64,000 bases of DNA from positions 724,153 through 788,152 of the forward strand of contig JAKSZT010000116.1 in the NCBI GenBank assembly GCA_026826555.1, written 5' to 3'. This document shows, piece after piece, positions 24,492-35,805 of this stretch. Source of the stretch: Tolypeutes matacus. Lineage: Eukaryota > Chordata > Mammalia > Cingulata > Chlamyphoridae. The position numbers and the translations under genes are program-made. Numbering within the stretch: position 1 is the first letter of the stretch; each line of letters begins with the position of its first letter. The notes beneath the pieces were generated by a model. The model saw nothing but the letters and a program-made list of their open reading frames with translations, had not been told where the DNA came from and searched no databases.

Positions 24492-24881
24492 TGTTGTAAT
24501 GCAACATGGAGGTAGAAGGTGCTTGGAATGATCCAAAGAAATGTTTGGATGCAGGGACCTCACTCCATATGGAATGCAGGCAAGTTTATTTAGGCTGAGG
24601 CTGCTTTTTTATTGCAAAGCTCATCACAAAAGTAGGACATCGATCACTACTTTCTCAGCTTGGTATTTGAGAGTGCTGTGTCTTTCTGTGTTCCCAGAAA
24701 ATCTTTCTTGGGAATTCAGACTACAAATTCTTAGTGGTGTGTTCATTCCTCTCTGCCTCCTCCCACTTATGTCTGCAGTATGCAGTGTCCTTGGAGATAT
24801 TTACTAATGTTTCTCTGCTGGCAAGCATGCTTTTTAAATACTTAACCCTTTATGCTCTGGCTCTCAACATCTTTTCCAACA
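24492..24881 (-). repeat. ERV2 5' LTR
   Basis: The 5' LTR in minus orientation, starting TGTTGTAATG and ending CCAACA in + reading. It pairs with 20,093-20,483. The sequence matching the partner's TATA box is altered here (TTTTTTATTGC in + reading), so the core promoter is weakened. Right flank: unit B zinc-finger sequence resumes at 24,882. Confidence 0.88.
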
Positions 24882-25361
24882 AGAGAATTTGCATCATGCT
24901 TAACTAAGGATGAGGGAATCTGTGTAAGGAAAAAAGAATGAGGACAATGAGATTTCCCAGTTTGCCCTACATGGTAGTCCTCCCCTTTATGTGTAATGAA
25001 TGTAAAGTTTTCTTGGAAATTCAACCTCATGAGATACTTGAGATTTAATCTTTCAGAGAAACCATTTGGGATTTCATGAATCTGAGAAAGGTAGATCCCA
25101 TCAAAGAAACATGCAGGAATAAAACCCTGTGTATTTAAGGAATATTAGAAATATTCAGCCAGGTATTAAATCTCATTGAGCATGAAGTATTCATACAGTA
25201 GTTAGTATTGTAGTGAACATGGGAATCTTTCCAATGGAAACAAAACCTCACAGAATGTGAGAAAATTCAAACTAGAGAGAAATGATATGAGTGTCCTGAA
25301 TGTAGTCTGCTCTTTACAGTCATTTTTTACTCCTCATTTTGAAAGCCATACAGGGTAACAA
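24882..25361 (+). pseudogene. C2H2 zinc-finger pseudogene, unit B right part
   Basis: Continues the array after ERV2. It is homologous to 40,160-40,630 (D) and 61,165-61,640 (F), with a finger-like piece near 25,125-25,200 that ends in the same TAG stop seen in every unit. It breaks at 25,362 after the CATACAGGG tract, so the better-preserved C-terminal fingers are lost. Confidence 0.75.
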
Positions 25362-27333
25362 GCATTAACCAAGGGCATAAGGATCAGGAGGGGTCACCTA
25401 AATCTGGGAGAAATGGGATATCATGAAGCAGTGGCTGTACTTGTGTGTGGCCATCATTGAACAAAATGGGGTCTTGACCACCAATGCACTTGTCCCTAGA
25501 ATGATCCCTAGAAGGACTCAATATGCTATACATTCTACAACAAATCTTAGTTTCAAAATCATGTTTGGAACTCAGAGATGTGTGCAATTATTCCCATCCA
25601 CCTAGCCAAAGTGCATAGATTTTGCCTGGGGGGTGGTGTGGCAGGAAGCAGGCTGTAAAATTGAAAGCACCTAATTTCTTCTCCAAAGAACTGTTTACAT
25701 TTACAACAGAATGGAGAAATTCAAACCTAATGGTGCTCTCAAAAGCTGTGGAGATCGTAGAGGGCCTGAGATTTAATTCATCTCAATCCTTTAGGAAGAA
25801 ATGAAATAAATAATTTTACAGATGAGTAAAAAGTAATAAAGTATGCTAGCAGCAACTCACTTTAAAAGAAATGTAAAAGAGTATTCTTCAGTTAGAAAGA
25901 AAATAATCTCAGAAGGTTCAAGATTCAGGATGGATGGAAGAAAAATATCTGTTAATTAAATTCATATATATATAAATGACTATTGAAAGGATAAAGTAAG
26001 AATGATATCCATGACCTAGGACATCAATAAAGTGTTCAAATACAACATAAAATAATATTTAGCATAAGATGGGTAAATGGATATGTCGCAGTTGGATATC
26101 ATTATGAATTCCAAAAACAGATATGGTATTATTCTTGTAAACTGGTCTGTTAATCTGGGCATGATTGAGGTAAGATAAGGGCATTGACAGGTATAGTCGG
26201 TAGGGCATTGAGCCCTGCCCTCTGGTGGGTGGGGTCTCAAACATAAGAAGACATGGCAAAGGACAGAGCTGGAGTAGTTTTTGATGATGGACTTCTGATG
26301 AGTAAGGACAGAAGGCCCTGTGAATAGAGACAAGCACTTCACCTGACAGTTCACAGCTGGCCTTGTGGAGAGAGGCAAAGCTTAGAGTGCCTCATAGTCT
26401 ACAGCTGACATTGTGGAGGAAACAGAAGAGAAGAGCCCAGAGAGGAACACAGTCCTGGGAATAGAGGAACCCAAGATGCCTGAACCATGGCAAATGTTGG
26501 CAGCTGTCTTGCTCCAAATGTGTTAACAGACATTGGTGAAGGAAGAAACTTATGCTTTCTGACCTGGTAACTGTAAGGTCTACCCAAAATAAATGACCTT
26601 TATAAAGACCAAAAGATTTCTGGTATTTTGCATCAGCACTCCTTTGGCTGACTAATACAGGATATAAATGTTTTAAAATACATTATTTAGCAAGTCAATA
26701 ACAAATAATAAGTGCAGATTTGGAAAGGCAAGCTAAAATGTTATAATTTTACTGGTAAACTTTAAGGTATATAAAATACTGCATCTCATCCAAATAAATA
26801 GAAGAAAAAAAACTGAACAAAAATAGTCTCAAACAAAGTATTCAGGGCTTTCTTGGTTGCCATTTGGGCCTTTCTTCTGGGGCCACCTTTCTTGTGCATC
26901 TTTGGGAGCTGAAACTTTCTTATCCTTCAGAATCCTGAAGATTCCAGGGTTGACATATTGGGTGTTGTTTTGTCCCCATCATAAGTCAAGTGCTTTATCA
27001 CTTCCCCATTTCCTAGTTATGAAGTCACCAAACTGGATGTGATGCACATTTGAAGTAAGAAGAGACATGAATGATAGAATAAATAAAAGGAGATATTTTT
27101 ATGCTTCCCAAATTGTACACTTAGATGATTGATATTGGATCTTTCCTCTTTTCTAATGAATGCATTAAATGCTATAAATTTCCCTCTGAGCACTGCTTCT
27201 GCTGCACCCTACAAACTATGAAGAACCATTGGACATTAAGAAGCAGAAAGAACCACATAACAAAAGGATTGTGAGTGAAGCTATATTCACATCCACAACA
27301 GTACAGTCTTAAGATGTAGACAGAGAATGTAAC
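25362..27333 (+). repeat. Tandem unit C, partial
   Basis: Begins at the landmark equivalent to 18,033 in unit B (CATTAACCAAGGGCATAAGG) and runs through the LTR-like end (about 26,660) and the old L1 scrap (27,130-27,225) to just before the finger array. There it switches to the sequence normally found about 50 bases into a unit (ATTCTGATGTGGATTC, 27,334). Both the first half of the unit and the fingers are missing. No exon seen. Confidence 0.8.
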
Positions 27334-29856
27334 ATTCTGATGTGGATTCAAGTTTAACAGCCACTGAATTACAGTGGTCTGTTTCTACTTCATTCAAATT
27401 TTCCTTATTATTTTAAATCAGAAATCATCCTTTCACAATTAGATGATATGCTTCTATTGTCAACTTTATAAAGATGTTAGAAAATTTATTTATATTAAGT
27501 TGTACTCTAATATTTTTCTCAAGTGTGATAGGGTGTGGGATCTATGAAACTATTGAATGCATGTATTTACAAACAGAAATGTGTACCCAAAGAATCTGCC
27601 AATGCAGATAATTCTGAGCAAGAAGGAATGGGAGTTGAGTCTAGAGAAGGAATTTTGCTATTTGTCATAACAGACATAAATTATTTTTATACTCTTTGCA
27701 TGGATAAATTGTTTATAATTTAAAAGAAATTATGAAAATAATACTCATTGAAATCATATAAAGTGGTTGATTTGAAGATTTGTTTTGTATCTGCAATATT
27801 ACAGGGGTTGCACTACCCCTCACCCTTTGCAAATACAGTCTCCCATAAAGGGAAACTGCTCACTCTCCTCGACCCACTCCCAAGCTGTCAGGACGGGTGG
27901 ACACCTGCCTCAGTAAGAGTGAAAACGGACATGAGGACCATGGACGTGACCATGTGAAATCCATACTGATCCCTAGATGTGTCTGGTTAGAGGGCTGTGA
28001 GCACCACAGGAGAAGACAGAATTCCTACTGCTTACTCCCCAGTGAAGAAACGCTGGAGTAAGTCACATCCCTAATTGAGAGTGTGAGTGCTGAGCAGGGC
28101 TGCCTCCTTGTCCTCTGTGGATTAAGAACCTCTTATGATGGTTTTCATTGGGGCTCTGAGAGTTTGGTTCCCAAACAGGACATTCCCTCTCAGGCTTGGG
28201 GGACCTGCAGTGGACATGTGTTACAGTCCTGCTTCTTCAGTTGTTCATCAGCTTATTCCCATCTAACCCCTCCATTCTCTTCTGGCATTGAAGAGGTCTG
28301 CATCATTTTCAACACTGTTAAAAATGTGTTGAAAATTTAATATTTAATTATTCTGAGAAATATCTGGCGTTGGCACCCTCTGAAGTTTCCTGCAAACATT
28401 ACACCATCTCACAACCTCACTTCTATTCTTGTCAAACATATGTCCCAGGACTTTTTGGATTCCCATACTATTTTTTAGGGTCACTGGACTAATGTTGCTC
28501 ATTCTGGTGATGTTGTTGGTGTAGCCACTGATGTAATGTGAATTTTGATATTTCCTTCCTGACATCAACATGTTTCATCTTGGCATTTCTCTTCTTTTAG
28601 CTGCCCTGAAATTGGAGAAGGTGAATGTAGAACTGGAAACAGGATACCTGCGTCTGTGCCTGAGACACAGAAGTGGTACAGTAAGAACAGCCTCCTCAGA
28701 AGGTCAATGCTGGAGGCCAAGGGAAGGAGGGAAGGGCAAAAGGAGAAGGAAGTTTCCTCTCTGTGCCCTGACTCCTCTGTTGTACCAGGCCCCAAGTCCC
28801 ATGCTTTTATCTGCCCCTGCCCACTGCTTAACCACTGCCTGAGACAGGTACATCATAGTGAGGTATCTGTGACTTTACACTAGTCACCAAACAATGTGAC
28901 TGCCCTGCCTGACTCCCTGTCTTGCAGGCCTTGCTGGCCAAGAGCACTTCCCCTCCATCTTACCAGTATTCAATCCTGCTCAGTCTGGAGACACCCACAG
29001 TTTATAGGTGAATTCACTGGAGAGATAACACTGCCTTTTGGGAACAGGGCAGCTCTCCAAATCTGTGTCCCTAGCTGTTTGAGTTTGCCAAGTGCTGCCA
29101 ATACAAAATACTTGAAATAGTTTGGCTTTATTGGAATTTATTAGGGATAAAACTTACAGTTCTGAGGCTGTGAAAATGTCCAAATCAAGGCATCATCAAA
29201 AATGCTGTCTTAACAAGGGTCAGCTGCTGCTGGACTCCTCTCAAGGTAAAATGTTCGGCCTGCCTTTCTCTCTCTGCCTTCTCCTTCAAACTCACTTTGT
29301 CCCTGAACTCAGCAGTGGGCCATCAGACACAATTGTTCACACATCTCCCTTATCCTCTGGCCTGGATGTCTTCAGATTCAAGACTGCCCCAAGACTCCAG
29401 TCTTTGGCCTATTCCTCAGCCTCTCAGGGTTTCTGTGTCTCTCCACAGCTCTAGGAGATCCTGGAGCCCTCTTCCACATGGCAGCACTCTTTCTCTGTGT
29501 GTTCCTGGCATGTAGGACTTCCACACACTGATTGGGGTCCATCCTGGTGCCTGAAATCTAATCAGAAGCCTTCAACTAACCTAAAGCATTCTAACAAAAA
29601 ATGACCTAATTGAAAAGTCCCTTATCTGAATCTAACCAAAATGTCCTACATAGAAAAGGCTTACACACACAACAATGGGTTTGTAAGAACATGCTTTTCT
29701 GGGATCCACACAAGACTTCAATGAGGGCATTAAATGAGGGAACAGAGGAAGGAGGGATCTCCTAAGTCCAGGAGAAATGGGAACTCATAAAGCAGTGGCT
29801 GAATTTTGGATGTGGTCATCTTTGAGCAAAATGGGGTGCTAACCACCGGTGCATTG

Positions 29857-30298
29857 TGAAGTGAAGCACTTCCTATAAATAACAACTCCCAGGAGAAACA
29901 TTTAGTGGAATATTTATTAACGGCTGGGGCATGCTCTTTAGTAAGAGTCACACTTAAAATCTGGAGGCTGCAGCCTTTTTAGACTCTTTACCCATGCACG
30001 CCAAACTTTCCCACGCATGCCAAGAGACAAGATTGATAGGTTTAAACATATACATTTCTATATAGGGTTCTGAGCAAAGCAAGCAAGCAGAGTTACAGAA
30101 GTGGATATTTGCCATTCGCATCTCAGGATGGGTGGGTAGTGATTATCCTTTTCCCAGCACGAGTGGCACCATTCCCCCATTAGGCCTTCCATTCCCCTAT
30201 TAGGCCCAGATGGATGTCCTGGTTTTTAATGACCACACATATTTTATAAGCTTGGGGTTCCTGCTGGGGAGAATTGGTGTGGTTTTGTTTCCTCTTCA
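29857..30298 (-). repeat. ERV1 3' LTR
   Basis: 442 bases, TG...CA bounded, aligning with 37,633-38,051. An AATAAA signal lies on the minus strand at 29,913-29,918. The position matching the partner's TATA box reads CTTTTTAGACTC here in + orientation, so the promoter element is lost. A short internal duplication of a CCATTAGGCC-type segment (about 30,175-30,210) makes it longer than its partner. Confidence 0.9.
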
Positions 30299-30310
30299 TT
30301 CCCTTCTCCT
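30299..30310 (-). promoter_or_regulatory. ERV1 polypurine tract
   Basis: The minus strand reads AGGAGAAGGGAA immediately before the 3' LTR. This is the expected site for plus-strand priming. Confidence 0.75.
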
Positions 30311-30627
30311 GTAATGGCATTAGTCAAACCATTGACTCTGCATCAGTAGCAAGAGGCATGTAGTGAGAGTGTAGCACCACTAATTTTACTGCCTGTATTC
30401 TTTTTCAGATATAGGAAGTGAGAATGTTAATGAAAAAGTGCCCACTAGACATCCTAACATAATGAGGACAAGTGCACCTGCAGCAGTGATGATTAAGGTA
30501 GTTAGCCATGAAAATCATGAATACAGGCTTTCATACCAGTTTGTACTTTTTGTTCCAAGTTCTCCTCATTCCTGTAGCCTTTTTCTGACTAATGAGAGGC
30601 TTTCTTTATCACTCATGAATGGTTATC

Positions 30628-30879
30628 CTAGAAAGAGCAGGTTTCACCTAAGGCTATACATAGTCCTCCCTGTTGTAAGAATAATAGATCTAACCCACGC
30701 CTATTTTGCAGAGCAATTTTGGCCAGAGAAGATAAGGAATTTTTGAGATGACTAACTGATTTTTCTAACACTTTTAGGTCTAATTCAACTTGAGTGGATA
30801 AGGTGTTAAAATTTTCTTTACCAGTGATCATGACTGCTGTTCCCAAGGCTGCTGAACCCCTGATCCCAAGGCTGACCAA
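30628..30879 (-). pseudogene. ERV1 env TM subunit remnant
   Basis: An 83-codon minus-strand frame with, in order, a Gly/Ala-rich fusion-peptide-like segment, a heptad-repeat helix, and the conserved gammaretroviral segment beginning LQNRRGLDLLF. It ends in a C-x6-C pattern where the usual following second Cys of C-x6-CC is Ser. It stops right after that, so the membrane anchor and tail are out of frame. TM would drive membrane fusion and this segment is often called the immunosuppressive domain; the copy is non-functional. Confidence 0.85.
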
Positions 30880-30942
30880 AATGGGAATGAGAATAGGAAC
30901 TCATTTAAACCAACTCATAGTTCTAAAATGCTCATAGCCTCC

Positions 30943-31431
30943 TTAACCTGAATACCAGTATACCTGTGGGATAATATGCACCAGGATGCAAATGACTAGG
31001 TCTTTTTCAGTCTTAGATTGTGACAAGGTTTGGGGGAGAGACAAGGGTTGATTCCTTGGGTACACGTGAACCAGGTGCCATTGGGGGCTTTCCATAATAG
31101 GATTCAATAGTTTCATCAGAGCAAACAACTGATTAATGTGGGGGCCTAGGAAGGTTGCATTGGTTTTGCGTGAGGAGGTGTTGAAACAGGTGCCATTACC
31201 TTGTAAGTCCCCCAGAGTTAGAATTGGTTCATGACCCCATTTACATAAACTTTGGCTCTCATTTACTGATGTCTTTTGAACATACAGTGATGTATTGGGG
31301 ATAGTGCTTCCATCTGCTCCTATTCCAATGTAATAAGGGGGTTGGGGCTTTAGGCAGAGCAAGCAATCATTGGTGGCATTTGTCTGGCTCTCATTTAAGA
31401 AAGTGAAGACAGAGGAAAACTTTGACAACAA
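30943..31431 (-). pseudogene. ERV1 env SU C-terminal remnant
   Basis: 162 codons on the minus strand with several N-x-S/T sites and a CLLC tetrad. CLLC corresponds to the C-x-x-C isomerase motif (often CWLC) that gammaretroviral SU uses for the SU-TM disulfide. It ends shortly before the TM frame, with a frameshift between them. Together with 31,684-32,145 it identifies the env as gamma type. Confidence 0.8.
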
Positions 31432-31683
31432 GGGGGTTCTGGGGGTTTTTGCTTGGGGGACCTTAAGGGTCCTGGTTTTCTTTTGGGTGGAATTACTGGT
31501 TCTGGGTTAAGGAGAATGTCCTGGTTGGGGCCCACTGGATTGGGTGGAGGGGGGTTTAGAATACCCCATTAGATGGTAAACTCAGCTCCGGGGTCTTGAC
31601 CAACCACATATAGTCTGAGGCCTCATGTTTTGCCTCCTTCTCAGAAATTATTGAACCCATTAATAATATGGATGTGAATGTGG

Positions 31684-32145
31684 TTACCAGACCCTATGGT
31701 GGGTTCTGGGGCTGTGCTTCCCTGAAAGGCTGATAGCAGTATCTCTGGAAGTCCATGGGGCTAGGGTTTCACAACCCCATTGGGCACAGTGGTACTGCCC
31801 TTGATTATGGCATTTTTGGGGCCCATCTGCAGGGCAGGCATGGAGCTTGGCCTGGGTTAGTCCTCTTTCTAAATATTTGTCTCCACATCTGTTACCTGCA
31901 GGAGGGCCATCTGGCTCTATGTCTAGGTTGCTCCAATTCTCTCTAAGGAGGGCACACAGGTCAAAAGAGAGGGTGGGATTTTTCCCAGTAGTTTGGGTGA
32001 CATTTAGAACCTTTCCATCCCTTGTGTTTATAATACGCCAATTATAGGAGGTTAATTGAAATCTATTGATGCACACACTAATGACCAAGAGGGACAACAA
32101 ACTCACTTGCCAGGCTGTTGCCATATCCCTCCCTCTTCCCCACAC
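31684..32145 (-). pseudogene. ERV1 env SU N-terminal remnant
   Basis: 153 codons on the minus strand. A hydrophobic signal-peptide-like segment (WQVSLLSLLVISVCI) is followed by Cys-rich sequence containing WGCETLAPW, a block typical of gammaretroviral SU receptor-binding regions. The frame runs out at 31,684. The segment between there and 31,431 (proline-rich region) has stops. The 5' part overlaps the pol end, as in other gammaretroviruses. Confidence 0.8.
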
Positions 32146-33220
32146 TTAGTCTTAACTCTTTCAGTGAATCTTGATCTTTAAGGGGTCTTCTGTGCTGGTG
32201 ACTCTCCACTTTTCTGCCTCTGAGTCCACCGAACCGGACCTGATGACCTTTATCTGGGACGCATATGTCCAGTGTCTTTTCCTGGTGAGTTTTACTGCTG
32301 TGGGCATTGTGAGGATCACCACCTATGGGCCGGCCCACCGTGGCTCAAGTGTTCCAGCTTAGAGCTTCCATATCCAGGCTAGATTTCTGGGCTGTCCCTG
32401 AAATAAAGGAGGGTTAGTACATGGACAAAGGGGATGGGCTTCTTGGACCGTTTGATTGACCATTTTCCTAATGTGGTCCAGTTCCTTTAGAGTAAAGAAA
32501 ATATATTGGTTGTCATATTCAGATATTTTTCCCAACCTCAACTTGGGGAACAGGGGCGGGGGTCTGCCAAATAATATTTCATAGGGCATAATGCCCTGCA
32601 AATAGGGGGTACATCTGTCCTTAAGGAGGAAAAAAGGTAAGAGACTCACCCAGTTTTGGCCAGACTCCAGAGGCAAATTGGCTAGGGTTTCTTTCAAGGT
32701 TCGGTTCACCTTTTGACCTGTCCTGAACTTTGGGCCCAAAATGCACAGTGCAGTTTCCAACTTATACCCAGGGCTTTAGCCAATTGTTCAGTCATGTGTG
32801 CTATGACGGGTGGACTGTTATCTGACCCTATTCTAAGAGGAAGCCCGATTCTTGGAATGATTTCTGCTATCAGCTTCTTAACTACTACTGTGGCTGTTTT
32901 GTTTTTAGTCAGCTAGACTACCCATCCCGAAACCTATCTACCAACACCAGGAGATACCTATACCCATATTTTCCCAACTTTATTTCAGTAAAGTCTATCT
33001 CCCAGTGCCTCCCTGGTTCCATCTGTTGGAGCCTAGTTCCCACTGGAGCTTGGGAACCTCCTCTTTGATTTACTCTGGCACAGACTTCAAATCTTGATGT
33101 GATGCTTTTGCTCATTTTAGACAAATGTGGGAAGTAAAAGCCTCTTTTTATTAGTTCTATAAATTTAGTGCCATCCACAAGCGTGGTGTCTTGCAGCTTT
33201 TTGACTAATTGCCTTCCCAC
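32078..33220 (-). pseudogene. ERV1 integrase remnant
   Basis: Frames at 32,918-33,220, 32,359-32,760 and 32,078-32,338. The first has part of the zinc-binding domain (CARVN; the partner Cys three residues upstream reads Phe) and the first catalytic Asp in IDFTE at 32,993-32,995. The second holds the C-terminal catalytic-core side with PYEILFGRPPP. The third corresponds to the DNA-binding tail. Integrase would join viral DNA to host DNA. Frameshifts between the pieces, especially across 32,760-32,918 where the DDE region is split, make it inactive. Confidence 0.85.
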
Positions 33221-33229
33221 TGCTTCAGA

Positions 33230-34470
33230 TACATATGTCCTGCCATCAGGCTGGACTAACCACCTTCTGGGGAAATGTTAGCCCCTAGACCTTCACCCAG
33301 CTTGATGTCTTCTGAGGAGTAGCATAGTACTGGGAGTTCCCAGCTAGGGACCGTCAGGAGCATTTGGTCAGGGGTGAGCAGTAGAAGGCAGTGGCTCACA
33401 CGACTTCATCTGTTAGTCGGTTGCCTTCAGCCTGCGGGAAGTTTCCCTTCTGGTGCCCCTTGCAGTGAACAATGGCTACTCGGTCAGGGAAACAAATGGC
33501 TTCTAATAGTGCTAGGATTTCAGCTCCATTTTTAATCTCTTTTACTCCAGATGTTAGGAATACTCACTCTTGGTACAGTGCACCGTGTACATGGGCTGTA
33601 ACAAAAGCATAGCAACTGACCATGTAAATATTGATAATTTGGTCTTTTGCCCATCGTAAAGCCTGAGTAAGGGCTATTAGTTTGGCCCATTGGGCGGAGG
33701 TGACATGGCTTAAAATTGAGCCCAGATAGTTTTGGGTGTCTCTACTACAGCTGCTCCCATGTAACAGATTCCATCCTTATAAAAACTGCTGCCATCTATG
33801 TAGAGAATATGGGAAGCCTCCAGCAAAGGCACATCAGTGAGGTATGGAGTAGTCCCATCAGGGTTTCCAGTGAGTGTAAGCAGTCATGGGCCACTGGGGG
33901 GGGGCACTAGAGTCAGGGAGATCAAAGTGGCCAGATTTAATGCCTCTGTTTTTGAGAATACCACACAGGGTGGTTTCAACAATAACACTTGATATTGCGT
34001 GATTCTGGCATTAGATATCCAGTGGTCCAGGGACTGCATCGGAGGGCTTCTGCCAAATGTGGGGCTGTTACCACCAGATTTTGGCCAAAGGTTAACTTAG
34101 AGGCTTCCTTAACTAAAAGGGCAGTGACCATGATGGCTCTTAGGCAGTTGGGCCATCCAGCAGCAACATAGTCCAGTTTTTTTGAAAGATACGCTACTGA
34201 TCAGTGCCAAGGCCCAATGTACTGGGTTAAGACTCCTTTGCCAACCCCGTGACTTTCATCAATGAATAGATGAAAGGGTTAGGATAAGTCAGGTAACCCG
34301 AGGGTGGGGGGACACACCAGAGCTGTCTTCAGGCATGTAAAAGCTTCCTGCTGCTTGTTGGTTCACAAGTCTCTTCCCTTGCCTGCCATGGTTGTGTAAA
34401 GGGGCTTAGCAATTTCTGCAAATCCCAGAATCCATATTCTGCAATATCTCACCATGCCAAAAAATTCACG
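33230..34470 (-). pseudogene. ERV1 RT connection and RNase H remnant
   Basis: No long open frame remains. The RNase H start is recognisable on the minus strand as IDGSSFYKDG, with its first catalytic Asp codon at 33,793-33,795, followed by CYMGAAVVETP. This is the RNase H motif of gammaretroviral pol. The sequence on both sides is collinear with pol but carries many stops. Confidence 0.75.
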
Positions 34471-34476
34471 TACCTG

Positions 34477-35405
34477 TCATTTCGAGGTTGGCTCAGGGAT
34501 GCCCAATACAGCTTGTATCCTGTCATGTGAAAGTCGCTGCTCCCCTTTTTCTAAGATGTATCCAAGATAGGTTATGGTGTGGGAGCAGAGTTGATACTTT
34601 TTGGTAGACACACAATATCCCATTTCCACTAAGGCTTTGAGTAAGCTGAGAGTTGTCACTTTGCAAGAGTCTGAGTCTGGTGCGGCTAGAAGGAGGTCAT
34701 CTACATACTGAAGTAGGGTAACACCTGGATGCTGCTCTCTGAAGGAGGACAAATCTTGCCCCAGAGCCTCTCCAAACAATGTGGGGGAGTTTTTGAATCC
34801 TTGGGGAAGCCTGGTCCACGTCAGCTGCCCACATCCCCAGGCCGAAGGTCTTCAAAGGCAAAAATGGGCTGGCTAACTGCTGCCAAAGGTATAAAAGAAT
34901 GTGTCTTCTAAATTCAAGACAGTGTAGGTAGTATGTTTTGGAGGGAGCTGGCTTAGAAGTGTGTATGGGTTAGGGATGGAAGGGTGTATTGTTTCAACCC
35001 TCTTATTTACTTCTCTAAGATCCTGTACCGGCCAATAATCTGTTCTCCCCGGCTTTTGCACAGGAAGTAAGGGGGTGTTCCACGGGGATTGGCAAGGAAC
35101 AACAATACCTGCATCGAGTAGAGGGTTGACGTATTTTTCAATTCCCGTCCTGGCTTTGTGGCTGATTGTGTACTGCTGTACCCAGATGGGAAGTGATATG
35201 CTGGGTCCTTTCACCACAATGGGGGCCTGATGCTGAGCCAGGCTGGGGGGTTTGTCTCGGCCCAGACTCCCAGAACCAGGTGCTGGAATTCTTGCACCAA
35301 CCGAATAGCCACTGGCGGTGTCTTGAGGCCTGTTAGGAGATATTCTTCCAAGACAGGGCAGGTTACTAGGAGGGTCTGGGGCTGAGCGTCAAACTTTAGT
35401 TTCAT
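34477..35405 (-). pseudogene. ERV1 reverse transcriptase remnant
   Basis: Three minus-strand frames: 35,211-35,405, 34,873-35,217 and 34,477-34,779. The middle one carries the fingers region ([17 protein letters not shown], then [10 protein letters not shown]). The last carries the catalytic YVDD at 34,696-34,707 followed by LLLAA, plus YLGYILEKG. Between them a piece reading TWTRLPQGFK is recoverable but interrupted. RT copies the viral RNA. The YVDD residues are intact, but the protein is broken by at least one frameshift and stops near 34,870. Confidence 0.92.
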
Positions 35406-35409
35406 CTCA

Positions 35410-35720
35410 CCATCCTGGAAGGGAGGGTGGCTTTCAACTTTTGTAGCAAGTCTTGTCCCAGCACAGGGTTGGGACAGTCAGGCATAATGAGGAAAGAGTG
35501 GGTGATGGTTCCAGATCCAAGATTAATGGTCTGGATGGTGGTCCAGGGATAAGAGTGTATCTTCCCAGTGGCCCCTTGAACTAGAGTCTGTTCAGCTTTA
35601 AAGGGACCAGGGTCTGATTTTAGGGCAGAGTTTGTGGCCCCACATCAACAAGGAAGTTAACAGGGCTGCCCCATACTGTTAGTTTCACCAAAGGCTCTGG
35701 GGGACCTGGTGAGCCCTGGC
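35410..35720 (-). pseudogene. ERV1 protease remnant
   Basis: The minus strand shows the retropepsin active-site neighbourhood (VNFLVDVG) with the Asp codon at 35,644-35,646. The family motif is D-T/S-G; here the middle residue is Val (codon at 35,641-35,643). No open frame covers the whole domain. Protease would mature Gag and Gag-Pol. It lies between gag NC and RT as in gammaretroviruses. Confidence 0.7.
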
Positions 35721-35805
35721 CCCATCAGTCTAGCAACTGCAGGGTTGGGCTGGGGTCTGCCTGGCATCAGGGACATTCATTTTTCCAGTTTCCCTTTTCT
35801 TTGTC

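Larger units (their letters stand above)
20093..24881 (-). mobile_element. ERV2: betaretrovirus/HERV-K-like provirus, deleted
   Basis: Two homologous ~390-bp LTRs (20,093-20,483 and 24,492-24,881) begin TGTTG and end CAACA. A polypurine tract lies inside the left LTR and a primer-binding site inside the right, so transcription runs on the minus strand. The flanking 6 bases (AGGAAA left, AGAGAA right) are a plausible diverged 6-bp target duplication, the size usual for betaretroviruses. Gag matrix and env SU/TM remnants are recognisable. No protease, RT, RNase H or integrase sequence was found, so a large internal deletion is likely. It inserted into the unit B zinc-finger array. Confidence 0.88.
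15587..25361 (+). repeat. Tandem unit B, interrupted by ERV2
   Basis: Starts with GTAGCATTTTCTTATAAGG at 15,587 and carries the same landmarks as unit A: 16,395 (GAGTGCTGAGCAGGG), 16,912, 17,422 (TTATTGGAATTTATTAGGG), 18,033, and the LTR-like end at 19,340. The zinc-finger segment begins near 19,930, is broken by ERV2 at 20,093-24,881, and resumes to 25,361. There it jumps to the 18,033-type landmark of the next copy, so the last part of the finger array and its 3' flank are missing. No supportable exon lies in 15,587-19,900. Confidence 0.85.
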
